This document shows, piece after piece, positions 1-12,600 of a DNA stretch of 64,000 bases. Source of the stretch: Porogramme epimiltina (Eukaryota; Basidiomycota; Agaricomycetes; Polyporales; Polyporaceae); the NCBI GenBank assembly GCA_900155495.1, contig FTLJ01000395.1, forward strand, positions 1 through 64,000, given 5' to 3'. A program made the position numbers and the translations under genes. Numbering within the stretch: the first letter of the stretch is position 1; every line of letters begins with the position of its first letter. The notes under the pieces are model-generated. The model saw only the letters and a program-made list of their open reading frames with translations, did no database searches and was not told the DNA's origin.

Positions 1-2368
1 GGGGGGGGGGGTGGCGGTGGGGGGTGGACTGGGGCTAGGGTGGGCCTGGGGAATGGGCCCGCCACCGAGAGGGCTGTGAGGGTAAGAAGGCACGTCGTCG
101 GATGCGGATCCACCAATCCATGGGCCACCAGGATACGCCCTACTAAAGTTTTGCGAAGGGGGAGTAGACGTATATGTAGGTATGGGCTGCGGGGTATCGT
201 CCGAGGGGATGATCTCTGATCCCGAGACCTCGGAGACAGCACCGTCAGCTTTGCGATCCTCCATGGGCGTTGAGGGTCTTGCAGGAGCTGAGTTCATGCT
301 GCTGTCTCCGATACCAGAGTCCCGAAGCATGCCTCGGATATTCTCGATCACCACGTCGAAGTCCCGGGCGGTACTCTGCTTTCCTGGCTCCCAGGCCGGG
401 GCATAAGGGTTCAGCCCAGATGGTTCCCGGCGCCGTCTAGTCTCGTTGGATACGTTTTGCGCAAGATCTTGGGGAGCTGGGTTTGCTGGAACGCTGGCCA
501 ACGCGTCCGTGGCAGTAGGGTTGCCCATCCACACATCGACTCGTTCGAGCCAGGGCTGAAATCCGGGGTCCACCGGTGAGGCTGTTTTAGAGGCCTGAGT
601 GAGAGAGGCACGCGTAGCGTTCCCTGCATCCCTCTCACGGTCTGAGGAAATAGGACTTGTCGTGGACTGGGCTAGGGTTTGAGCTCGAGCTTGAACTTGA
701 GGGTTGCCCTGTCTTGCACCCGTCGATGTATCTTTGCAGGGGCTGGCGAGATCCTCCGCACATCGACCTGTCGAGGCGGACGTGGCCTTGCTGCGGGATT
801 TGCCCCTCCCGCGTTGTTTCGGGAGCTTCGTTTCCGACCTCGACTTCGCAGGTTCGTCCGGGGCCAAGGCCCAGTTAGGATGTTCGGCGGAGTGTGAAGG
901 CATGGTCCTCGCAGGCGGTACAACAATCGCGGATGAGGATGTCAGGCATGAATTGTTGCCGAGTCCACTGGCAGGATCCGATGTGGATGGGACAGGGCTT
1001 CCGGTGAACGAAACTGATGGTGTAGGGTACATGGATGGGCATGCGGAAGTCTGCGGGGAGTTTCTGGTGGATGACAAAGGCTGCTGGAGAATCCGTGCCG
1101 ACAGTTCAGGGTGTTGCAATGCCAGCTAATGGAGGTGGACTCAGCGGCGGATAAAATTTGGAGGGCGAAGCTTTACTTACGTTCGTCGCGTCGGCGTATG
1201 TACTTGGGGTGGGAACGGCAACCACGAACGCCTCTTCGCACATCTGTGTAACCTCGGGCTGTGTGCTCATCTCCCTTGCGGGGGAAGTAGTTTGTGCGGG
1301 CTCCATGCAGAGCGGAATCATCTGTGACTCCGTATCGCATCCAATACCTCGCGGCTCCGCAGGTGGAACATCGGAGAAGAGTCCATTGGTGGGAGGACAA
1401 AGGGGAGGGACTTCGTCCGCGGATGGTTCTGCCTCATCCGGAGGCGCCGTGAGATCCGCCTTGAGCTCTTCGAAGACGGGCACACTTTCAACTTGCGGCG
1501 TGTTGGGATATGACGATCCAAAAGAAGCGAAAGACAGCTCCCGTTCCTTGCCTCGCCAGTGCAAGCTCGCAGAAGCCGTTGAAACCCCGCATATGCTGGG
1601 CTCATCGGCCTCCGTGATGTCAGAAAGCATGCCAGACTGCATGTCAACGGCGAATGGGCGTTGACTTAAAGGCGGAGAAGATAGGGGAGAAGGTGGTGCG
1701 ACGATCAGGGATGAAAAGGACGATTCCTGAACTTGAGCGACTTCAAGGGACGTCGAGGCAGCATCCAGAAGATCTGATGGTCCTGCTTGAAGCATCTGCA
1801 ACAGCTTTTCAGCCAGGATGCGACTGTCTCGACAAAGGAAATCCCGTACAGTTGTTTCTGCGGGTTCAAACTCTCCATCACCATCTGTAAGGATTGGTGT
1901 TTTGAAGGCCTCCTCTACTTCGTCTCCATGATTAGAAGAACAGTCTTGGGTGCTGACGACAATGAAGGACGAGCTCCCATCCTGTCCAGGCTCCTTTGAA
2001 GGCTGCAATTCGGCATCCACATCGCTCGATGGCACAAGATCGTCGGCCTGTTGGACGATGAGCAAACCTGGTTACAAATCAAGCCAGCTGGAACACTTAC
2101 AACCCCTGCCGAAGTCCCCTCTATCACCTCCGCCTCCTCTGGTATCTGCCGGTTACCGAATATTCAGTTTGTAACCGCGTTATATAGTCGAAGATGCACC
2201 CACATGTTGTTTCTCGTCCCATCGCTCGCACTCCTGACTTTGGCGAGGTTGGTCCACACCGTGTTCATCTTTCTCTAACGGCGGGAGGCTCGTCGCAGGA
2301 ACCTTATCTCGCCTTGAAAGCGAGTTGCGCTTGAAGAAGAAAGTGCGCGTTATGACTCTGTTGAGCAT
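1..2368 (-). CDS. Unidentified Ser/Pro-rich protein with PAM2-like motif (partial)
   Basis: I do not recognise the family. Reading leftward, four coding segments join in phase across introns at about 2138-2195 (58 nt), 2049-2100 and 1127-1183. The last exon is open from about 1126 to the window edge, so the C-terminus is missing. The product is low-complexity and rich in Ser, Pro and acidic residues, with many SP/TP sites, which suggests an intrinsically disordered regulatory protein. At about 378-424 it contains LNPYAPAWEP, close to the PAM2 consensus that binds the MLLE domain of poly(A)-binding protein, with Trp in place of the usual Phe. The C-run at the window edge encodes prolines. The start is uncertain: 2368 is the first in-frame ATG of the 5'-most exon, but that frame is open upstream without an ATG, so a further 5' exon is possible. 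Confidence 0.6.
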
Positions 2369-2777
2369 GGGGTATCGCAAGTAAGTGGGCGGACGATGGG
2401 GTGGGTAGATGGAAGAGAGTTGAACTGGGCTGCCCGAACCACTGCCCGCCTGTGTTTGCTCTGTGATTGTTGTCGAGGGTGACGGAGCACCACCAACGGG
2501 GCCGAATAACACGGTCACCGACGACTATCACATTTGCAGGGATACCGTCTGGCCGTGAGGGGTCACGCCGCGCTGCCGGGCATTTGTGTAGTGAACTAGA
2601 TAACAAAGCAGAAACTCGATAAATTACAGCGGTACATTACCACCTGCCTGTGGTTACACAACGAACACAACTCTGCTCAAGCGCTTTTGTCGCGAGGCCG
2701 CACAGTCGGTGCGGGCCCCTCCTCGGGCCGCCTGCCAGTCACCTTCACGAAATCCTTCGTCGAGTAATCACACTGGG

Positions 2778-4298
2778 TCACCTGCAGACGCCTCTTGTCA
2801 GCATATGTGTCTTACAAAGTGACCGCGGATTTACCCATTGAGCGAAATCTCGCACATAGCTCGGGAGGACATGGACGAACGGCACAAGGTGCGCGTAGAA
2901 TGGCATGTACAGGATGCGGGAGTGCTGTTCGTCCAATGCTGCGATGACCGCCTTCGCCACGTCAACTGGCGCCAAGCTGGGGAAGAAGAACTTGTAAAGG
3001 AACGAGGTGGGGTGTTGGACGGATGAGAAGAGTGGGGATAGGATATGGCCTGCAATGACAAGGGTCGTGCGGACTGACGGCACGTCGTAAACGTGGTCAA
3101 GCTCGTAGCGGAGCGACTCGTGAAGGGAGATTAAAGCCGCTTTGGAAGCGTTATAATCGGCTTTGAGATTGAGTCAGCACAGATGTACTATAGAATAGCA
3201 GTGGAGACACATACTCATGCGAGCCATGCCCACCATCCCAGCGACGGAAGAGACATTGATCTGGAGAATCATTCAGTAAGTTTGCCCAACATATGCTCGA
3301 AGAACTCGTACGATATGGCCCTTCTTCTGCTTGATCATCTCAGGAAGGAACGCCTTGAGTGTCCAATAATGAGCCAATGTGTTGACGGAGAAGGTTCTGC
3401 AATAAAGTTGGCTCGGGTCAATGAGCATCACACTAGTTTTAGGCACATACTGCTGAATGTCTTCGGAGGAAAGGTCGAGCAGTGGCTTTCCTTGAACGAC
3501 ACCTGCGTTGTTAATGAGCATTGTGGGGTGGCCGAGCTACTCAAACGATTAGATCGACATTGTAAGCGACGAGTAGGCTGTATACTCACTTCTTCGACGA
3601 CTTGCTTGGCCACACGTTCCACTTCCTCCCATTTGGAGACGTCGCATTTGTAGTATGTGATGTTGTCTATCAAAATGGTAAGTGAGCACGTCCTTGGGTA
3701 TAGCTGGGCAGCTCACAGTTCTCAGTCACAATAGGCTTAATGTCAAGCACAACCACGGTAACATGCCGCACCGCAAGTGTGTTAGCAATGAGCTCTCCAA
3801 CGCCAGACGACCCTAAAACCAAAGTCACATTTAATAACTTGACAGAAAATCGCACGGCGCACCTCCAGTGATTACAACAAGCTCATCGCCCCAGTCAAGG
3901 CGAGGAGGGCCGAAGATGAGACTGCCCTGGTTGCGGTACAGACGGGAATACCATCTCAAGAACCCTGCAGAACACGGTAAGGGGTGGCAGTGCAAAAGCG
4001 CATGGCCCTCGACGCACAGAAGGCACAGAGGAACACGTTGAAGAAGCTGGAGTAGACGAGGATGGGCTCGGGCCAGCGAGCGCCTTGGAAGTAGTAGAAG
4101 ATGGGGATGAAGAAAGTAAAGAATGGACCTGTGGAATATGTCGCGTGAGATAAGAAGACGCGGAGGAAGCCACGAGGACGTACTGAAGAGCGTATGGGCA
4201 AGGACCTTCATGATAAGATCGACATCAAAGGAGTCGTAGAGGGGGTCCCAGAAGTCCGAGATCGCCACGGAATTAACCGTCTCTTGAGGGGCCTCCAT
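2778..4298 (-). CDS. Membrane-associated short-chain dehydrogenase/reductase (SDR16C / retinol dehydrogenase-like)
   Basis: NAD(P)-dependent oxidoreductase of roughly 365 residues, assembled from about nine exons. The N-terminal exons carry a hydrophobic stretch (FFTFFIPIFYYFQ and FFNVFLCAF) that would anchor it to ER or lipid-droplet membrane, as in RDH10/DHRS3-type enzymes. Then come the Rossmann glycine motif TGG-SSGVG split by an intron near 3815-3865, NNAG near 3500, the catalytic Ser in NVSSVAG near 3240, and the YNASK Tyr-Lys pair near 3150. The C-terminal 100 residues are one exon ending at a TAA/TAG-type stop at 2778. All four diagnostic SDR motifs are intact, so it should be active. 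The substrate (a retinoid, sterol or long-chain alcohol) cannot be told from sequence. The start ATG at 4298 lies 587 bp from the divergent F-box-like gene. Confidence 0.85.
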
Positions 4299-4885
4299 GG
4301 TGTGCTATGTAGGACGTGTGTCGGTTCGAGGCGAACGTAGAAAGCAGGACAAGAGGTCGCAGACCCAGAGAAAGAGTAGTGAACGAAGAGAGAGAGATGC
4401 TGGCTGCAACGTCAGCGATGGCGGCGGCGGCGATGCTACGGACAGTCCAGGCGCGGCCACAGGCTCAGAGTCGACGTGGGCCGCCGGCTGGGGACCGGCT
4501 CGGTCCCCGGCCCCCCGAGCGTCGGCCGCGTAGCCGGCGTGGCATAGACGCCCTTGCCTCACGCGCGCTTGGGGCGCTTGACAGGTTCAGGCACTATAGC
4601 CTAATAGACACTAACCCGAGTCAACATTGTTTCAATTTGGGCCTCGCTTCAACGTCGCGTGGCCATCTCGCCGGCCCTTGCGCCGGGTCTAACGGTCGCC
4701 AGCCCCAACGGAAGGGCTGAGCTGCGACATATAAACTTGATCCTCATTTCCAGACAATCCTTCACGACCACCTTCGCTCTGGCAGGACCGTGGACGCAAC
4801 ATGATCCCCTTCTCTTCAGCCTAAAGCTTCGCCTGTACAACACTCGTCCCGAGGATGTGATCGAATACCCGAAACTTCCCTGACA
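4299..4885. promoter_or_regulatory. Divergent intergenic region, SDR gene / F-box-like gene
   Basis: The 587 bp between the two start codons contain no convincing exon. The region is GC-rich around 4420-4570 and has to hold the promoters of both genes. I see no clear TATA box on either side. Confidence 0.4.
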
Positions 4886-6368
4886 ATGTCCCGCGTACAA
4901 GAATCCCACTCTCGTTGCCCCTCCAGAAGACGCCCTCTCCTTTCCACGAACTTCCACCCAGTAAATTTCCTGCGATCTCTACACAACCGTCTAGTATGTG
5001 TTCACTTACTTTTTGCTCTAATCTGGTCGGAATGCTGAGAGCCACCATCATCCATCAATCAAGAACGAAGCCCTTGCGGTGCTACCAGAGGCCACGTCAA
5101 TATTTTCCTCCTCTCGCCGCCGTCGTAAGAACCCACAGCGCAAACGGGCTTACAACCTCTCACGACGCCTTGGTATGTTCCTGCCCCCCAGGAACTTCTA
5201 GTGTTAACGCGTAGCTAATCGTGTAGGATATCTGCTTGCCGAATCAGACGCTGTGCAGCTTCTGCTTGGGAAAACATCATCGGCTACGACACGTTCCGGG
5301 AATCCTCCATACACCATGGACCCACTCCTCCCATTCCCGGCGCTGCCTACCGAGCTCGTCATTCGTATCCTCCACATTGCGGCTAGCACCTCCCATAGTT
5401 CCGCGCATTCAATATCTCTTGTGTCCACATGGGCTCGTAGGCTCGCTCTGCCTTACTTGTTCTCTACAATCGTCTACCGCTCTGCACCGTCGTACTCGTC
5501 CGGGATGTCGTCGGGCTCGAAAGCCTCTCCACATCAACGCACCCTAGAGTCCCGTCAATGGGGAAGTCTTGTCCGCAGTCTTTGGATCCAGAGCAGCGGC
5601 ATCAACAATTCCGCCAATGAATGCCAGCTGTTACGCGCGTTCTACAACGTCGAGCACGTCGCCCTCTATTCGACCACCCTCCGCTCTCTCGCCTCTACCA
5701 TCCAACAATACAACGCCGAGCGCCGCCAACGCATCGCAAGCGGTTCCACAGCGCCCCCACCCGCGTTCACCAACCTCCATTCAATCACGTTGATTACGAA
5801 CACCTTCCGATATGACTGGCATTTCCTCCTCGGACTCACCCTCTGGGACGGACCGCCCCTGCTCCAGAACATCACCCATCTGCGCATCCACGACATGACC
5901 GTCTCCGCGTTCTGCCCGCACAACATGCTCCCTAATCTCACCCACCTTGCGGTGCCGTTCCTCGACCTCGGCAACGACTGGAAGCAGGACAGCTCTGCAC
6001 TCCGCCTTCCCGACGGCGTGCTCGAGCACCGGGCGTTGCTCATGCTCGTCCTCACCGTCGACACGCACAAGTGGCTGACGAACCCGTGGTACCAGATCGC
6101 GCGCTACCCCGGCGCGGGTGGTGGAGGCCCGAGGGACGCCGGGTCCCCGTGTGCCATGTTTCGCACCCTCGTGCAGACAGCCCGCCAGAGGGATGAGCGC
6201 ATCCATGTCGTGCTTGCGCCACGGCTTGATAGTGGCGGAGCATGCGCGGAGTGGGCGGAGGCGGCGCGTGGCGGCGCCTCGGTTTGGGAGGCGGCGGCGA
6301 TAGCACGGGCAGAAGACTCGCATGGCGCAGAATTACCAGAGACGTACCCCAAGGTGACGCATCGCTGA
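4886..6368 (+). CDS. F-box-like domain protein with basic N-terminal extension
   Basis: The largest exon (5227-6368) holds an F-box-like motif, LPTELVIRILHIAA followed by SLVSTWARRLALPYLF, as in the many agaricomycete F-box proteins that would bind Skp1 in SCF ligases. The usual start would be ATG 5316. However, the frame is open upstream and joins in phase, across a GTATGT...GTAG intron at 5173-5226, to an exon encoding RRRRKNPQRKRAYNLSRRL. A second intron beginning at 4994 connects this to an exon starting at ATG 4886 in good context (ACAATGTCC). The full model is 460 residues. The acceptor of intron 1 is unclear: TGAG at 5039 or AAG at 5063, and both keep phase. The basic segment resembles a nuclear localisation signal. 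The C-terminal half has weak leucine-rich spacing (ITHLRIHDM, LTHLAVPFL). The target is unknown. Confidence 0.7.
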
Positions 6369-7999
6369 ATAATCGCCTAGAGTGAGGACGCATGAAGATG
6401 GTAAGTAATGCTCATGTGTAATCCGTCTATGGTGCTCACGAACTTTCCGCTAGGCTTTTTGTATGTATATATACACTTAACGTACGACCATGGTAAATTA
6501 CTCTTCGACTACTTCCTAACAGTCTTCTCGAGCCCTCCATTGGCCCAAACCACTGCGAGTTTCGTTACGATCAAGCCCTGGTGGCACACACGTTCTTTGT
6601 TATGCTTGTGTAATTGCTCTATTGTACATGGCTTTTCTCAGTAGTAGACTCCCCTCGCTGTGGCCGTTCTGTCTCGTACTGTCTATATCTTGTACTCGTA
6701 TCCATATTCACCGTCTTAGAGCGGTATATTACGATATATATACATATCTTTGACCAGTATTTCAACGCCGGATTCGTTAAGCACCTTGTACTTAACGGGA
6801 GTGGTCGGTGCGTGGTCGATCTTCCGAACCCCACGTATTTTGACATTCAGACATACAGAGATCGACACGATACGCTCAAAACCTCCAGGTAGCCGGCGTA
6901 GTATGTGGTCGTCATCTGCACTAATGTTTGGCAACGGAACTAGATCATTAACTTCTGTTAGCCTTTTCAGGGCCCCCCGTCAGGCTAACAACAAGTTTGT
7001 CCCATGTGATCCCGTAGATCTGGGGTGACGGAGATCTGAGGTGTTTACTCCAGAGCCGACGTCAAACCTCCTGCCAGCCGCGCAGTGTAAGTACTCCGAG
7101 ACCTGACTTCTATGCCCGTTGCCGAATGTTCTGTTTCTAAGCGTCAAGTTTTCTAGCGAGAGCACCTAGATATTCTGAGCGACTGCGCGTGCATCGCGTT
7201 GCTTTCGGCAGGACAAGCGATCGCAAGCGGTGGTGTAAGGAGCGGCGCCCGGTCGCCATCTCGTCAGCCATCATGGGCACGGAATGGGTCTAAGTCACAC
7301 CTCGGCATGGCCGTACATGAGTGGGTGAGCGCCGGCCCAAACTCGTGGCCTCCCGCCCATTCCGAATTAATCTGAACTGTCAGTCAAGAAAAGCTTGACT
7401 TGAGGTGTGCGGGCCCGAAGGTCACCAAGGTAAAGCTGCAGTCAGCCTGATTCTAAGGAGAGGGACCAAATAAGAACGAATAGAGAGCATAGCATGAACC
7501 TACCAATCATTATAAGTAAAGGTGTAGTCGTTGAGGTAGCATCAGCCGTCGTGACTCCCCAGTTTAAAAGCCATATTCACTTTGTACATCCGTCCCCCTG
7601 GATATGAGGTGGATATTTATGGACCAGGTCTGGTAAAAGATTAAAGATTGATTACGAGCCTGCTATCATCTGGCTTGACCACTTTCCAAAAGCTGATCCC
7701 GCGAGGCTCAATAACGAGGCTGTCGGAAGACGAAGGCCTCGAGCCTACGTCCAACAGAACTTTCTAAGGGATGTCGGCACGGGTGAGCCGGGCCGCGATG
7801 GTATGGGCGTTTGATTCATGTGAGCGCGGCGTGGCAGGCGGGACGCGTCCAGTGCACACGCACTCGCACACGACGACATCTCTATCTTGTTACCTCGCCC
7901 TTCTGGCATGGCCATTCCTGCACGACTTTGAACATCACCATCGCCTGAACGCACTGTGCCTGCTATAGTGCCCCCACCGCTTACGTCAAAATTGCCATC
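6369..7999. other. 1.6 kb intergenic region without recognised gene
   Basis: This region is more AT-rich than its surroundings, with short open frames that lack splice continuity or recognisable protein. I see no tRNA, repeat or transposon signature. It contains the 3' UTR of the F-box-like gene and the promoter of the SVP26 gene. Confidence 0.4.
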
Positions 8000-9154
8000 A
8001 TGACAATGCTTCACCTCCTCAGGTCTGTTTCTGGCACATACTTTTCTGCGGGTCGACTCTGACGTTCTTCGTAGCTATGTTGGGGCTGCTTCCGCATTCA
8101 TTTTCATAACATTATCACTTGGTGAGTAGAAATACGGTCTTTACCTCATTACAAACGTGCATGTGACATTGTGGCACCCTAGCAAGCGGCCTCCTATGGA
8201 TATCGGAGGTGATTGAGGAGCATTCGCGTTTGGCGAAGGCAGTAGGGCAGAGATGCATTTATGTGAGTTTATGTATTGCGTTACCTACTCATGCGCTGAG
8301 CAATTCGCAGGTCATCATGCTGCTCCACTTCCTGTTGTATTTCTACGACTCCCTCCCTCTCAAGCACGTCCTCTTCTCTGTGTTCTGCCACATCGTATAT
8401 CTGCAGAACTTCACACCCAGTTGGCCCTTCATATCCCTCTCATCAATCAGCTTCCTGGGCTCGTGTGTCCTCGTTGTTGCCGACCACTTTTTGTGGTTCT
8501 TCTACTTCGCCCGAATCACACAAGAAGCACGACACAGAGCTAGCCGTCACTACCGTGGTCCTCCTCTGCCGCACGCCGTACCCAACTTTGGCGACATCGC
8601 TACATTCTTCGGCATTTGCGTATGGCTCGCGCCACTATTCCTTTTCCTTAGTCTCAGCGCGAATGACAATGCGTTGCCAGTAAATGCCGGTCAGTAATGT
8701 GCATCCGTCGTCTTTGCCCCACCTAAACTAACCATTCCCAGGTGAACCATCGTCCCCAACCAAGCCTGTTGCCACTGGAGGTCGCTCATCGCTCTTCAAA
8801 ACACTCTACGACGCTCTCCCTCTCGACTACCTCCCTCGTATGCGACCACGAGCACGTCGTCGAGATACGTCGGAGGGGATCATAGCCCCCCGTTCTCCTA
8901 CCGCACCTATACCCTCTTCCCCCGGCCTTGGTCCAGTGCCGTCCATGAATGGCCTTCCTTCCCCCTTACTGTCTCCTCGTCGATCCGGGGAGACTTTTAG
9001 ACCAGGATCACCCTCGGGGTTCAGCCTCAACCCCCCTCCAAAACGCTCCGGAGTGGACGACCCTCGAGAGGTTCCCGGGGGTAGAAGGGCAGAGATGCGG
9101 AGAGTAGCGAGTAATGCGAGTGCTGGAGGTGATGGATGGAGGAAGTTTGACTAA
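8000..9154 (+). CDS. SVP26: SVP26/TEX261 family COPII cargo adaptor
   Basis: Multi-span membrane protein of the ER and early Golgi. In yeast, Svp26 recruits mannosyltransferases and other type II proteins into COPII vesicles. Exons at 8000-8022, 8075-8121, 8183-8262, 8311-8689 and 8742-9154 give 313 residues. Four hydrophobic segments are visible. The family core is clear in ASGLLWISEVIEEHSR, VFCHIVYLQNF and VVADHFLWFFYFARITQEARHR. Beyond the conserved region (about residue 190) there is a Ser/Pro/Arg-rich cytosolic tail of about 120 residues, longer than in yeast (228 residues in total). A second ATG at 8006 is in frame, and either could be used. Confidence 0.93.
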
Positions 9155-9621
9155 GTTGGCGGACGTCGAGTACTGTCTTTGTCATTTCCTGGGACAATGC
9201 ATTCGGATCGGATTGTTGATTCATGGGAGGAAATACAAGTGCCTGATATTTAAGCAGCAATGCCTTCACACAGTCGAACCGTCGGGCACTACGACTGGCT
9301 CGCACGGAAGACGAAGTTGAAACACCGCCACTTGGAAGCGAACCCTCTCAGATCTGACCTCATCCTTCTCAACTGTCCCTGGGCTCGTTCGACCGATCGT
9401 CTCATTTATCCATCTCCCTCTGCTTATGAGCTGGCATCGTGTCACTTCCGAGACTCTTCACCCAACTCGACGAGCTTCCTGTGACAGGCGCGAAGCGTGA
9501 GGCCACAGTTCAACGTATATATCCAGACGAGGCAACCGACCAACATCCTCTCCGCTCCCTCACATCCTCGCTGTCCCCAAACCGTTGAACCACTCTCTGC
9601 GCTCTTCCGCCCACGCTGAAG
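9155..9621 (+). promoter_or_regulatory. Promoter region of the synaptojanin-type gene
   Basis: Intergenic stretch of 467 bp holding the 3' UTR of the SVP26 gene and the upstream region of the next gene. A TATA-like run (GTATATATCC) at about 9515-9524 lies roughly 100 bp before the ATG at 9622. I see no coding exon. Confidence 0.4.
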
Positions 9622-12600
9622 ATGTATCTGTATCTGAGCGAAAGCCCGCGGACACTGTACCTGGTCACAAGCTCTCAGGATGAGAGGCGCGGCTGTAGAG
9701 CCCGAGCCCTCGTCTTTCGCGCATCACAAGGCTCGTCCTCGCAAGCCACTGTCGAGTTCCTTCCCAAGTCGGAGGTGGACCTCTCAACTGCCATCAAGCT
9801 TACTTCGCGGATTGTAAAGGGATGTCTAGGTCTGATTTCTGTGGCAAATGGTGCGTAGTCGGTCTCATAACAATGTCGGTCTATCCGTTCACGCATCTAT
9901 ACAATAGACATGTTTCTCGCTGTGATTGTATCCGCAACAGAAGTTGGAAACACTAGGCCCTCATCGCCAACGCCAGAAACTGTTGTCCAAATTCATGATG
10001 TCGGCTTCTACTGCCTCACGTCGTCCATCTGGGACGACCTTCTCATTGGCAGCGAGTCAGCCCCCAGCCCTGGATATGGAGACCAAAGCGACCCCTATAT
10101 GCGCGACCATGTCTCTGGTCCAGGTGCGCCCCCTCCACCCGAACATCCATGCCAGCCTCTTCGCAAGATCATTGCTGCGGGTACCTTTTACTACGCGATG
10201 GAGCCTCAATGGGATATCTCTTCTCGCCTTCAACGTCGGCTGTCGAGTAATGAGCCCTGGGACGCGGCGACTTACGACGACCGGTTTGTGTGGAACGAGT
10301 ACATTGTTCGTAGTCTGCTCGACTTCCGGCAACGGCTGGATACGCTTGAACGCGCAGAATTGGATCGATGTCAGTTCATCGTGAGTATACCAAGAGTTAC
10401 ACCCGGTCCACCTGCACTCACAGCCCAACCGCATCATAGATATTGGCAATCCAGGGTTATGTTGGGGTGTGCACACTCCCATTATCTGCGCCCCCAACCA
10501 ACGGCACTCCCACTGTGGCTACTGTCTCCCTAATCTCACGTCTGGGATGGAAACGCGCCGGTACTCGGTTCAACACGCGGGGTGTGGATGACGACGGCAA
10601 TTGTGCCAACTTTGTTGAGGTACCAATACCGAACGTGCCACTCGCGAGCTCGGCGGCTGACTTCGTATTGAGACGGAATCAATCTTCAGCACGGACCAGC
10701 ACTGCTATAGTTACGTACAAGTACGGGGTAGCGTTCCATGTATGTACCTTTTTTGGGTTCAATCCATTCTCTATTTTGTTCACATTGTTGCGCGTTTGGT
10801 TCCTTCTCCCACCGCCCCCGTTGTTAGTATTCTGGGAGCAACAAGGACTACAAACATTCGGCCAGCGAATCCAGATCACTAGGCCCCAGGCATCCCAGCC
10901 TGCATTTGATCGTCACTTTGCTGGCTTAGTCGAAGAATACGGCGCTGTACACGCTATCAACCTTCTAGGGACGAAGGAAAACGAGGCTATCCTAACTGCT
11001 GCCTATGCTCGACACATGCGGATCATGCAAAACTCGGTAGGGGACATTATAAATATCACAAATTTCGACTTCCATACCGCGGTCAAGTATGGCGGCCATG
11101 AGAGCGTTATCCGAGAGGTTAGGTTAGTCTCCGGTCCATTTCTCCATTCAGCCCGCTGTGTTTATTGTGCTTCTTGTTGTGCCGCAGAGGCTTAGAACCC
11201 ATCTCGGATAATATCGATCGTTTCGGCTTTGCCATGGCCGATGCGGTCTCAAACGAAATCATCACCGAACAGAAGGGGGTATTCCGGATTAACTGCCTCG
11301 ACTGGTAAGGCTAAGCAATGAGGCTTTCGAAAACATGAAGCTTACACGGTATCCTAGTCTCGATCGTACAAACTTCGTCCAAGACATCCTATCCCGTACA
11401 GCCCTGGAACAGTTTCTGGTGCATGTTCGACGCGAGTGGATTCAAGCCGGCTCGCTGTGGTCGAATCACGGAGAACTCTGGGCAGAGAATGGGGATGCTC
11501 TGTCCAGAATATATGCAGGAACCGGCGCGCTGAACACTAGCTTTACTAGGAGCGGGAAACGGACCCTCGGAGGGCTCCTCTCCGATGCGACTAAGAGCGT
11601 GTCACGAGCGTACATCAACAACTTCCAAGACAAAGGGAAGCAAGTTGCCATCGACATGTTTCTGGTACGCCTGTTTACTGGCCTCATCACCTATCTTCAG
11701 GGATGAACCCAATCTTCTTCTCTGTCGCAGGGAAACCTTAGCACTCAGCGTCCTGTCACAATATTCGACCCAATTCACGATTCTGTTCGGGCGGCGTTGG
11801 AGAACAGGTACGTGCCTGCATCCTATTCGCCTGAAGCACTTCTGAAACCACTTTAGGCTATCGGAGTACTCAACCACAAAGCACTGCACTATCTTCGTAG
11901 GCACGTGGAACCTGAATGGAAGAGTACGCTTGATGTACATTCTAGACTCAACCTGGGCTCATTATATGTGCTAGCCGCCGTCATCCGAATCACTGCTGCC
12001 TTGGCTATTCCCTAGATCGAGTACGTGCGTTGTTCCGTTTCATGGAACAAACTTACACATATTTGTGTACAGACATCCCAGAGTGCGCCGCTTCTACCAC
12101 TAGGAAAAGTTATCTTCGCTTTTTCTCACGTACAACAGCCCAGATATTTTCGCCCTTGGGTTCCAGGAGATCGTGCCCCTTACGGCCCAGCAGATCGTGC
12201 AGACAGATCCTGAGAAGAAGTATGTATTCTTAATGTTCGCTGTGAAATAAATCACTTACGCCCATTAGACGTGTCTGGGAAGCAAAGATCATGGATACAT
12301 TGCAGCGGCGAACAGACAAGAAAAGTGATTATATCCTGCTCCGAAGTCACCAGGTCTGTTACCCCAAATATGGAATGTACGCGGGTTTACCAATTACTCC
12401 AATAGCTGGTCGGGACTGCCCTTCTCGTTCTTGTGAAGCAAGAATTGACCGGGGTGATTCGTAATGTCGAAGCTACTTCACACAAGGTGTGTCGCGTGCT
12501 TACTTTGGTTCCAGAGAACGAACTCACAAGGGTGTCAGACCGGTCTGCGAGGCATGTCTGGTAATAAGGGCGCGGTGGGCATTCGACTAGAATACCACGA

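Noticed and set aside
1..11. Run of G at the window start as a possible telomere or assembly artefact
   Set aside because: It lies within the open minus-strand reading frame, where it encodes prolines, and no telomeric hexamer repeat is present.
1158..1664. 168-codon plus-strand frame
   Set aside because: Antisense to the exon of the PAM2-motif gene, whose exons join in phase with proper splice sites.
6369..7999. Possible tRNA or transposon in the 1.6 kb gap
   Set aside because: I found no cloverleaf with A and B boxes, no terminal inverted repeats and no transposase-like frame by eye. A tRNAscan run would settle it.
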